NCBI GenBank assembly: GCA_905236225.1 | Contig: CAJOPM010000076.1 | Span: 1-13,568, forward strand | Reading direction: 5' to 3' | DNA: 13,568 nucleotides | Origin: an uncultured Eubacterium sp. | GTDB taxonomy: Bacteria; Bacillota; Clostridia; Lachnospirales; Lachnospiraceae | Shown here: positions 1-6,444 of the stretch, one piece after another | Numbering within the stretch: position 1 is the first letter of the stretch | Layout: every line of letters starts with the position of its first letter | Program-made: the position numbers and the translations under genes | Notes under the pieces: model-generated | What the model saw: the letters and a program-made list of their open reading frames with translations, nothing else | What the model was told of the DNA's origin: nothing | Databases searched by the model: none

Positions 1-651
1 AAAGACAAAATCTCCCTTAGGTATATATATTGTCTTATCTCTTTCTACGGCAGCAAATATAAAGTTTTCTTTTACGCTCATCGCCATCTGCGCTACGCTC
101 TTTGATATCAACGGGCTAAACTGTTCAATCTTGAATTTAATTAACTCTGCCATACTGTGAACAAAAGAATCAACCTCTAATGCCGAAGGCAAAGATATTA
201 TTCTTGATATTTCAAGCGCCGCCTCCATCTCAGGATTGATAATCATCGCCAGTTCTAACTTGTCCTGAAGATATGGAATCTCGCTACTGTAATCCGGCGT
301 TCTGACTCTGGCTATGGCCGCACATTTCCCAACGCGTCTGGCAACCGTACAGCATAACAGATTAAGCTCATCCGAATCTGTAACAGCGATTATAAGATCC
401 GCATTATCAATACCGGCTTCTTTTTGTATGTTGTAACTCGCACCGTTACCTACAATTCCCAAAATATCATAAGTAGATGAAATATCATTTACTTTTTGCG
501 CATTATGATCTATCAGCGTAACCAAATTCCCCTCTGCGGTCAGCTGTTCTACAAGTGTAGTTCCAACCTTACCGCATCCGACTATTATTATATTAAGTGC
601 GTCATCGCTGCCAAGTGCCATTTTCGGCACATGAAACCTCTTAAGTGTCAT
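1..651 (-). CDS. trkA: Trk potassium uptake system NAD-binding subunit TrkA (partial, C-terminal part off the left edge)
   Basis: Peripheral cytoplasmic subunit that binds NAD(H) and gates a TrkH/KtrB-type K+ channel. I translated 217 codons without interruption from ATG at 651-649. The Rossmann (RCK_N) fold opens with IIIVGCGKVG around residues 21-30, and the acidic end of the second strand is in TLIDHN (45-50). Residues from about 145 on look like the linker and the first RCK_C domain. Family members with two RCK repeats are about 450 residues, so roughly half lies outside the window. The start at 651 has GAGG at 658-661 with 6 nt spacing; a later Met (residue 11, at 621) has no ribosome site. 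That site directly follows the stop of the phosphatase gene, so translation is probably coupled. A trkH partner is not in view. Confidence 0.9.
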   Translation of the reverse strand, partial: MTLKRFHVPKMALGSDDALNIIIVGCGKVGTTLVEQLTAEGNLVTLIDHNAQKVNDISSTYDILGIVGNGASYNIQKEAGIDNADLIIAVTDSDELNLLCCTVARRVGKCAAIARVRTPDYSSEIPYLQDKLELAMIINPEMEAALEISRIISLPSALEVDSFVHSMAELIKFKIEQFSPLISKSVAQMAMSVKENFIFAAVERDKTIYIPKGDFVF

Positions 652-662
652 AATCTGCCTCT

Positions 663-1457
663 TTAAATATTCAAATATCTTTTTTTGATATTATCCTGCA
701 TTTCTTCCGATATTCCAAGGCAATCGGATATAAATAACTTCATTGTGCCATACTTATCACTTACATAACTGTATATCTTTTCTATATAATCCCTATCAGC
801 TGTAAGTAAATCTCTTACAACATAAGGTACATCCGGGTCAGAATTGACTTCCTGCGCATTTTGGATAAATTCTTCCACTCTGTCGTTAATATTTCCGTTT
901 GTTTTAAGATAATCTTCTATAATGTCATCTTTTGATACGCCCAGGCATTCAAGTGCAAACATTGTCGCAAGGCCTGCCCGATCCTTTCCCAAAGAGCAAT
1001 GCCAAAGAACGGCACCCTCGGGCTGCGTGGATAAAAGCGTCAGAAAATTTCTGTAAGCTGCTATTCCTGCCTCATCCTCTATAAGACTTACATACAAATC
1101 AAGCATATCCCTCTTTGCCTGCCCCTTGCTTGCCAAAAAATGCTCAACTGTCTTAGCCAGCTGCCCGGCACTATCTTTATCAAGTGTAATTCCAAGCTTT
1201 CTATCGGTAAGCGCAGACCAATGATGATAATCTGAACCTTCAACTTTACGATCGGGTCTTTCCGCCACTTCAGACTCAGTTCTAAAATCTACAACATGTC
1301 TGACATTTAACTGCGCAAGTTTAATAATATCGCCATCTGATGCACTTCCTAAATGAGAGCTTCTATACAGGCTGTTATTTTTTATAACGCCGCCGTTTTT
1401 TGTAGTCATACCACCAAGATCTCGTATGTTTTTAAGGCTCTCGAATTCTATACTCAT
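663..1457 (-). CDS. Tyrosine-protein phosphatase of the HCxxGKDR type (Y_phosphatase3 family)
   Basis: 264 residues, soluble, no signal peptide. The family dephosphorylates phosphotyrosine, and some members phosphoinositides, through a Cys-phosphate intermediate. Family landmarks appear in order: NIRDLGG (10-16), LYRSSHL (30-36), VVDFRTESE (55-63) and the P-loop HCSLGKDRAG (153-162), with nucleophile Cys154 and phosphate-binding Arg160 in C-x5-R spacing. The residue after the Arg is Ala161, where Thr or Ser is usual. The start has AGAGG about 10 nt upstream. trkA follows after 11 nt. The polymerase/ligase gene upstream ends 86 nt before this start, and that gap holds a possible promoter. The physiological substrate cannot be told from sequence; a role in polysaccharide control or phospholipid turnover would be guesswork. 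Confidence 0.85.
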   Translation of the reverse strand: MSIEFESLKNIRDLGGMTTKNGGVIKNNSLYRSSHLGSASDGDIIKLAQLNVRHVVDFRTESEVAERPDRKVEGSDYHHWSALTDRKLGITLDKDSAGQLAKTVEHFLASKGQAKRDMLDLYVSLIEDEAGIAAYRNFLTLLSTQPEGAVLWHCSLGKDRAGLATMFALECLGVSKDDIIEDYLKTNGNINDRVEEFIQNAQEVNSDPDVPYVVRDLLTADRDYIEKIYSYVSDKYGTMKLFISDCLGISEEMQDNIKKRYLNI

Positions 1458-1506
1458 AAACCGTTTACCTCTTTTACTTATAATTTGTTAAATACCATAT
1501 TTAGCT

Positions 1507-1535
1507 AGTATAACTTCATACCGTAAAATCTGCAA
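1507..1535 (-). promoter_or_regulatory. Possible sigma-A promoter for the phosphatase-trkA pair
   Basis: On the minus strand TTGCAG (1530-1535) and TATACT (1507-1512) are 17 nt apart. The -10 matches 5 of 6 consensus bases, the -35 only 3 of 6. It lies just past the stop of the preceding same-strand gene and about 50 nt before the phosphatase start. I see no clear terminator between the two genes, so read-through is also possible. Confidence 0.35.
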
Positions 1536-1543
1536 GTGTGCGC

Positions 1544-3085
1544 TTAACCTTCTTCGCTCATTGAGAGCAGCGCAGAAAGCACGATTACAAACAGCGGCTC
1601 TATATAAATATGTATATTATTTGTAAACCCTTGAGTCAGGTAACATGCACAAAAACAAACTATAGGCGGATATTTTTTTCGTGACAGCATAACGCTTATT
1701 AATGCTCCCACATAAGCTATGGCTGCTATGATTCCGCATGTAACCAGATATTGAAGGAACTCATTATGCGCATCAATTAAATTGCCCTTTGTATCCGGAA
1801 GTTTATCTTCATCAACATACTCTAAGAGCCCCCTGCCAAAGAGCGCCGGTCCGTACCCAAATATTTTAGATACAAATGGCATCGCTGTAAATACAGCTAT
1901 AGCGCCTATCCATATACCGCCTCTATTAGTGCCCCATTTTTCCGAAAAAACAATATAATCCGCAAGCGCTCCAAACGTTTTGCCAATTTGATCTTCGCTC
2001 ATGAATCCATTTATAAATATCAGACTTATGATTCCCGTTACAATGCAGACTCCTATTATAATAAACACTGCTTTTCTTACAAACGGTTTAATCTTATTAT
2101 TGCCTTGCCTTATCATATAGCGGCAAATTATTATCCCCAAAATCGATACTGCGATAAGCGCATATTCAATATTATACTTGTATATAATCTTAAGTATTCC
2201 GGTTACAATCCAAGCTCTATCTTGCGCAATTGTCCTTAATACAAAATCTGCGGCAGCTGATAGGCCTATTAATAATACAAACTCCCAAAATCCTGCCAGC
2301 AATTTCACATCTTTTAATACGTAAAATAACAGTATAATCGTTAAAACAAAAAGCCCGAGCAATGCTCCATCCGAAACAGATGCATATATTGCCATAAGGC
2401 TTATATACGTAAATATTGCGCTTATACGTCTCGTAAATTTAATATTCGAAAGCACAAACATCGGCGCTGAGATTGAACACGATAACAGCGCTAATGATGC
2501 AAAAGTGTTCCTGTTTCCGTATGTTGATATAAATCGGCTCCTTTGGTATTCATATGTAGAGCAAAGTCCAAAAGGATTAAATCCAATATGATTAAATATT
2601 CCTATTATAAATACAAAGCTTAACGATAAAACCATTACTGTAACAACAATCTTAACTCCGGTTCCATCCTTGTTAATACCCATCTTGCTTCTATGTCGTA
2701 TCACATAGTATAATCCACAGCATTCGAGCAAAGTAAATACACCGCACATTCTTCCTTCAATTCCCCAAAATGAAGCATATTTATCAGGGCTTGTCAAAAA
2801 GGATATAAAAATAACGATAGCAAAAACAAGAACAAGGTAATCCGTAGCATCCATATCTCTTAGATAGATACTCTCTTTAGTTCTTATCATTTCTATCGCT
2901 ATTAATAAAGCTGCCACCAACAGATATCCGCTCGTCACTTCCCAAAAGAAAAGGGATTTAGCGTACATTATATCAGCATATCCATTATACTCAATCAGCA
3001 AAAAAACACTGAATATCAAGGATATGTATACGCAGGTTAATATATATAATATCTGTTTGCAATTACATTTTCTAAAAATCTTCAT
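1544..3085 (-). CDS. O-antigen ligase/polymerase-like (Wzy/WaaL superfamily) polytopic membrane protein
   Basis: 513 residues with about eleven to twelve hydrophobic segments spread along the whole chain, so an integral membrane protein. Three spots fit the O-antigen ligase family: STYGNRNTFAS (187-197), the RGGIW...P region followed by FGYGPALFGRGL (388-420), and HNEFLQYLVTCGI (440-452) in the large extracytoplasmic loop region near the C-terminus. In relatives these regions carry the Arg and His used in glycan transfer from an undecaprenyl-linked donor. The real job may be polymerising or attaching a surface polysaccharide or glycan. No glycosyltransferases or flippase of a polysaccharide cluster flank it, so it appears isolated. 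The ribosome site is weak (AGG about 12 nt before ATG). Member of a divergent superfamily; the exact reaction is not predictable. Confidence 0.75.
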   Translation of the reverse strand: MKIFRKCNCKQILYILTCVYISLIFSVFLLIEYNGYADIMYAKSLFFWEVTSGYLLVAALLIAIEMIRTKESIYLRDMDATDYLVLVFAIVIFISFLTSPDKYASFWGIEGRMCGVFTLLECCGLYYVIRHRSKMGINKDGTGVKIVVTVMVLSLSFVFIIGIFNHIGFNPFGLCSTYEYQRSRFISTYGNRNTFASLALLSCSISAPMFVLSNIKFTRRISAIFTYISLMAIYASVSDGALLGLFVLTIILLFYVLKDVKLLAGFWEFVLLIGLSAAADFVLRTIAQDRAWIVTGILKIIYKYNIEYALIAVSILGIIICRYMIRQGNNKIKPFVRKAVFIIIGVCIVTGIISLIFINGFMSEDQIGKTFGALADYIVFSEKWGTNRGGIWIGAIAVFTAMPFVSKIFGYGPALFGRGLLEYVDEDKLPDTKGNLIDAHNEFLQYLVTCGIIAAIAYVGALISVMLSRKKYPPIVCFCACYLTQGFTNNIHIYIEPLFVIVLSALLSMSEEG

Positions 3086-3116
3086 AAGTACGTCAGCCTA
3101 TTTATAAAAATTTTAT

Positions 3117-3149
3117 AAACTTTCTGAAAACTTTTGATAAACTTTTGAA
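3117..3149. repeat. Three direct 11-bp repeats, AAACTTTYTGA-like
   Basis: On the plus strand AAACTTTCTGA begins at 3117, AAACTTTTGAT at 3128 and AAACTTTTGAA at 3139, exactly 11 bp apart. The invariant core is AAACTTT. The repeats lie between two divergent genes, upstream of the -35 of the small plus-strand gene and just upstream of the polymerase/ligase gene on the other strand. One-turn phasing is how tandem OmpR/PhoB-type regulators bind, so an operator is possible. The region is very AT-rich, so chance or slippage cannot be excluded. Confidence 0.5.
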
Positions 3150-3176
3150 TTTTCAGACCGTCTATGCAACAAAAAC

Positions 3177-3205
3177 TTGTCAACCACAAGATATTGTGAT
3201 AAAAT
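3177..3205 (+). promoter_or_regulatory. Sigma-A type promoter of the 60-residue protein gene
   Basis: TTGTCA (3177-3182) and TAAAAT (3200-3205) are separated by exactly 17 nt; each hexamer matches consensus at five positions. Transcription would start near 3212 and give a leader of about 115 nt before the start codon at 3328. The strength of this match supports the small downstream gene being real. Confidence 0.6.
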
Positions 3206-3291
3206 GTTAACAGCAAGATATGATGAGCTTAACTTTTTATTACACGGATTTGGAACTGCATCAGCTTATGTCTGAATAAGTTCTATTGTAA

Positions 3292-3305
3292 TCACCTTCA
3301 GGTGA
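3292..3305 (+). promoter_or_regulatory. Short palindrome in the leader, TCACCT-TC-AGGTGA
   Basis: Six-bp arms separated by 2 nt, ending 7 nt before the AAGGAGG ribosome site at 3313-3319. As DNA it could be an operator half-site pair. As RNA a 2-nt loop is too tight, so the hairpin would lose its inner pair. The CCTT inside it could instead pair with AAGG of the ribosome site. Function unproven. Confidence 0.3.
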
Positions 3306-3327
3306 CTGCGTCAAGGAGGATGATAGC

Positions 3328-3510
3328 ATGGATAGCATGCAAAGCACATTATTTAATCTTAACGCAAATTTTTACAGAGTAGAAAGAATGACCCCTTCAA
3401 ATAACAGTGATTTGAACGGGAGCACTCTTATGATTCTCTCACCAAAGAAAGACAAAGAAGCAGAAACCGATCCTTTTTCAAAGTTACTTAATGAAGAAAT
3501 GCAAAAATAA
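3328..3510 (+). CDS. Small hypothetical protein, 60 residues
   Basis: I do not recognise this protein. It is hydrophilic, with no membrane segment, no signal peptide and no cysteine. The N-terminal half (MQSTLFNLNANFYRVERM) is mildly amphipathic; the C-terminal part is charged (KKDKEAETDPF, then KLLNEEMQK). Evidence that it is real is mainly from signals: AAGGAGG at 3313-3319 with 8 nt spacing to ATG, plus a good promoter about 120 nt upstream. The start lies in an exact 9-bp tandem repeat (GATAGCATG at 3322-3330 and 3331-3339), giving in-frame Met1 and Met4. It converges on the MATE gene with only 18 nt between the stops. A small regulator or adaptor is conceivable, without direct evidence. 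Confidence 0.7.
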   Translation: MDSMQSTLFNLNANFYRVERMTPSNNSDLNGSTLMILSPKKDKEAETDPFSKLLNEEMQK

Positions 3511-3528
3511 CTTATACTTCATACTTCC

Positions 3529-4875
3529 TTATATGGTTTTACGTCTTCCTTCTCTTTTGGCGTCAATAACCACGTAGATGAGCGTATAACACGCCATCAC
3601 GGCAGAAACCGTCGGAGCTATGGTTCCCAGTTTGCCCAGGTCATCACTATACAATGTCCCAAACAAATGAACGAGCGGGATTCTTAGTGCAAGAGCACCT
3701 ATGCAGCAGGATATCATCGTCCAGACGGTTTTTTGTCGCCCATTTAAATATCCATTAAGCACAAACACTATCGATACCAAAAAATAATCATAGGAACACG
3801 CCTTAAAAAACGGTATTCCGGCCGCAATAACATCAGCATCGCCAGAGAATACGCCTATCATAGATTCCGGGGATACCTGTGCCCAAATCCAAAAACAAAA
3901 TGATACAACAAGCGCAATACCAAGCGATTGCCAAAGTGACTTCCTGGCCCTTTCGGGTTTATTCGCCCCATAATTTTGAGCGGTAATCGCAGCTAGCGCA
4001 TTGGCCATAGATGTGGCCGTAAGCATCGCAAACACATCATATTTGCTTCCCACGCCATAAACGGCTGCAGCATAAACACCGCATCTGTTCATTACGGTCA
4101 TAAGATACAAAAATGAAATTCTGACCATAAGCTCCTGAAACGAAATAGGTATTCCGACGGTTGCAATTTCCTTTACATATCTTGAGTATGGTCTAAAACT
4201 TGCAAGTTTGAAATCAAATATAAAATCTTTCTTCTTAAGGTAAACAACAGCCACTATCATACTCACACCCTGAGCGACTATTGTTGCAAGAGCAGTCCCT
4301 TCCACTCCCATAGACATTGCACCTACAAATAAAAAATCCAATCCTATATTGATAATACATGCAATGGCTACAAAAATCATCGGCCTGGTAGAATCACCGT
4401 AGCCTCTTAGCACTGAGCTGATAGCATTATATCCACATACGAAAATATTTCCGTACATGCAAATGGATACGTATCTTTTCGCATATTCAAACGACTCTTC
4501 CGGAGTGTTTAGCGCGTTAAGGAGTGGATTTAGTATAAGTAAAATTGCAATCATAATTACGATTGCAACTATAGCAAATAGTACAAATGATGTACCTATA
4601 AGTTTTTTTACATCATCCATTTTCTTCATACCGGTATATTTTCCGATAAGAACGGTACTACCGAGCGTAAGACCGGTGATTAAAGATGTCACAATCTGCG
4701 TCACCTGTGTTCCTACAGATACCGCTGCCTGGGCATCAGCCGAACAAAATCTCCCCACAACAAAAAGATCTACAGCCCCATATAGCGACTGCAGAATATT
4801 AGCTATCAAAAATGGAATTGCAAATAGAACCAAGGTCTTAAGTACACTACCTTGTGATAAATCATGTCCCTTCAT
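3529..4875 (-). CDS. MATE family multidrug/cation exporter
   Basis: 448 residues, the usual MATE length, with about twelve membrane segments in two homologous halves. The first helix region (FAIPFLIANILQSLYGAVD, then LFVVGRF) and the following AVSVGTQVTQIV stretch are typical of the family, which exports cationic drugs or metabolites in exchange for Na+ or H+. I place the start at ATG 4875-4873 (MKGHDLSQGSV). An in-frame upstream ATG at 4965 would add 30 residues, but those bases encode the end of the Cys-rich small protein in another frame, and the extension (very basic, no family match) looks artificial. With this start the two genes overlap by 14 nt, indicating translational coupling. No strong ribosome site is visible, only purine-rich GAAGAAG. 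The substrate cannot be predicted. Confidence 0.88.
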   Translation of the reverse strand: MKGHDLSQGSVLKTLVLFAIPFLIANILQSLYGAVDLFVVGRFCSADAQAAVSVGTQVTQIVTSLITGLTLGSTVLIGKYTGMKKMDDVKKLIGTSFVLFAIVAIVIMIAILLILNPLLNALNTPEESFEYAKRYVSICMYGNIFVCGYNAISSVLRGYGDSTRPMIFVAIACIINIGLDFLFVGAMSMGVEGTALATIVAQGVSMIVAVVYLKKKDFIFDFKLASFRPYSRYVKEIATVGIPISFQELMVRISFLYLMTVMNRCGVYAAAVYGVGSKYDVFAMLTATSMANALAAITAQNYGANKPERARKSLWQSLGIALVVSFCFWIWAQVSPESMIGVFSGDADVIAAGIPFFKACSYDYFLVSIVFVLNGYLNGRQKTVWTMISCCIGALALRIPLVHLFGTLYSDDLGKLGTIAPTVSAVMACYTLIYVVIDAKREGRRKTI

Positions 4876-5026
4876 TCTTGTTTTTTTCTTCTTCAACCTT
4901 CCTAATGCATGCCTCACAATTTCCCGAGCACCCATCACACCCCATTGGACTGTCACTCTTTGCAAAAATCAAGAAGCATACAAACATTATCGCTAATACT
5001 ATAATGATTCCGATTACCTTCATCAT
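4862..5026 (-). CDS. Small Cys-rich single-pass membrane protein (FeoB-associated Cys-rich type)
   Basis: 54 residues read from ATG 5026-5024, preceded by AGAGGTGA at 5033-5040 with 6 nt spacing (a second ATG follows at once). Residues 4-22 form one hydrophobic helix (VIGIIIVLAIMFVCFLIFA). Then comes CDGCSGNCEAC (30-40), four cysteines in a CxxCxxxCxxC pattern, and a charged tail (RKVEEEKNKNEGT). This layout fits the FeoB-associated Cys-rich membrane proteins, short partners usually found beside the ferrous iron transporter feoB and thought to bind metal. No feoB is in the window. Here it sits 18 nt after the caspase-like gene, and its 3' end overlaps the MATE gene by 14 nt. Gene reality is well supported by ribosome site, helix and Cys motif; the family assignment is by pattern only. 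Confidence 0.75.
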   Translation of the reverse strand: MMKVIGIIIVLAIMFVCFLIFAKSDSPMGCDGCSGNCEACIRKVEEEKNKNEGT

Positions 5027-5044
5027 AGTAATTCACCTCTTACT

Positions 5045-6367
5045 CTAATACACAGTTATCTTAAATATTTTCTCTTTTGCAGCATAAGTGCTGTTTGCCT
5101 TTGCTCTTACTATAATCTTATATACTCCGGCCTTTGTCCCCTTTTTCAAGGTCACCTTACCATTCTTTGTAACAGTTATAGCCTTATATTTGCCGCTTGT
5201 TTTATATTTCTTGAATATAATCTTCTGCCCTGTTGATGATGCTGCCGAAATCTTAAATGTAACCTTTGATAAGGAAAGTCTTGATGCGCTAATCTTCTTA
5301 GCTGTAGTAAGGATACTTAGCTTACCGCTTAAAAGTTCGCTATCCGAAGTAGAATCATCTGCAGAAGTATCACTGGATGTATCTGCGCTATCGCCATCAT
5401 CAGCGGCCTCGAAAACTAAGTCTCCATCGCTAAAAATCACCTGCGCCCCATCCTCTGAGTATACGCTTACATGCTGCGAAAACTCCGACGACAAATTCTG
5501 AGCAACATAATTATATGTATAGTCATAACATTCCGCTAATGATACATTATTATCTATATCTGCGTCTGCGTCAAGCCCCCCTGTGCGGCTTTCATAAGCA
5601 TAGTCATATCCTATTGCTTTTTCTAAAGCAATGGTAAACAGACCACAATATAACTTATTATTATCGGAATCATATCCAACGCTTACTGAATATGCATCCT
5701 CATCCTCACTGCATCCTGCCAAAACATAAAACTTGGATGAGTTGTCGTCTTCTGCTGTAGATTGTGCCTTAGCAAACTGTTTTACAACAGCCTTATTAAA
5801 ATCATCTGCATCAGCGTCTTTGGATGCGGCCGAGCCTTTCGCATTGCCAAACACCGATGTTGCCACACCGCTGCTGCACGAATCGAGCATCACAACAACC
5901 TTGCCCTCGACACCGCTTAATATATCACAAAGCTCCTCTATAGTCATATATTCATATCCGTCATCTGATACAAATACTAAAGCGCCCGTAGATGATACGC
6001 CGTGACCGGCAAAATAAAACAATGATATATCATCTGCATCAGCATGGGCAAATGCCGTCTTGATACCCTCTATAGCCTCCTCCTTAGATACATCTATTGC
6101 GCTGTTAACCTCGTAAGGACTGTTAAGAGCGCTAAGAGCTGCGCCTAAGTATTTAACATCATTATCCGTTCCGTATAAGATATTAGATGTTGTGCTATAT
6201 GTCTCGGCCAAAAGATATGCTCTTTGGCTGCAGACACCGTCTGATACGTTCACATCATTGTTTTCTTCTGCGGCATTTGCGCACATAAGTGCGCCGGGAT
6301 AAGAAATACCCGCCACTATAAGTAATGCACTTAATGTATAAATAAATTTACCTATAAAATGTTTCAT
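5045..6367 (-). CDS. Secreted caspase-like (peptidase C14) protein with C-terminal Ig-like domain
   Basis: 440 residues. The signal peptide is 1 to about 32 (basic start, hydrophobic core, ANA|AEE cleavage); there is no lipobox. The caspase domain spans about 45-315: YLLAETY, the FYFAGHG strand with catalytic His122, and VVVMLDSCSSG with nucleophile Cys164. The following p10-like part has CGLFTIALEKAIG (241-253) and a loop DADIDNNVSLAE (268-279) with an EF-hand pattern (D1, D3, D5, N7, V8, E12). An Asp/Ser-rich linker (about 322-345) leads to a Lys-rich beta domain (about 348-440, with KKGTKAGVYKIIVRAKA) like the Ig-like modules on Lachnospiraceae surface proteins. AGGTGA precedes the start by 8-9 nt. 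Both catalytic residues are present, so it is probably active outside the membrane. Substrate unknown. Confidence 0.85.
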   Translation of the reverse strand: MKHFIGKFIYTLSALLIVAGISYPGALMCANAAEENNDVNVSDGVCSQRAYLLAETYSTTSNILYGTDNDVKYLGAALSALNSPYEVNSAIDVSKEEAIEGIKTAFAHADADDISLFYFAGHGVSSTGALVFVSDDGYEYMTIEELCDILSGVEGKVVVMLDSCSSGVATSVFGNAKGSAASKDADADDFNKAVVKQFAKAQSTAEDDNSSKFYVLAGCSEDEDAYSVSVGYDSDNNKLYCGLFTIALEKAIGYDYAYESRTGGLDADADIDNNVSLAECYDYTYNYVAQNLSSEFSQHVSVYSEDGAQVIFSDGDLVFEAADDGDSADTSSDTSADDSTSDSELLSGKLSILTTAKKISASRLSLSKVTFKISAASSTGQKIIFKKYKTSGKYKAITVTKNGKVTLKKGTKAGVYKIIVRAKANSTYAAKEKIFKITVY

Positions 6368-6372
6368 AAATA

Positions 6373-6415
6373 ATCACCTATTTAATACTTCGGCACAAAT
6401 CACCGAAAAAATAGG
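6373..6415 (-). promoter_or_regulatory. Leader hairpin covering the ribosome binding site of the caspase-like gene
   Basis: In the minus-strand RNA, CCTATTT (6409-6415) can pair with AAATAGG (6377-6383), and inside it TTCGG (6403-6407) with CCGAA (6389-6393) around a 9-nt loop. This makes 12 bp with an asymmetric internal loop. The 3' arm contains the AGG of the AGGTGA Shine-Dalgarno, so the structure would mask it. No U-tract follows, so it is not a simple terminator. Confidence 0.45.
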
Positions 6416-6444
6416 GAATTCTTAAATAAAACATCCTTTATCTT

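Noticed and set aside
4876..4965. A 30-residue N-terminal extension of the MATE exporter from an upstream in-frame ATG.
   Set aside because: These bases encode the Cys-rich motif of a better supported small gene in another frame, the extension has no family match, and the family length fits the internal start.
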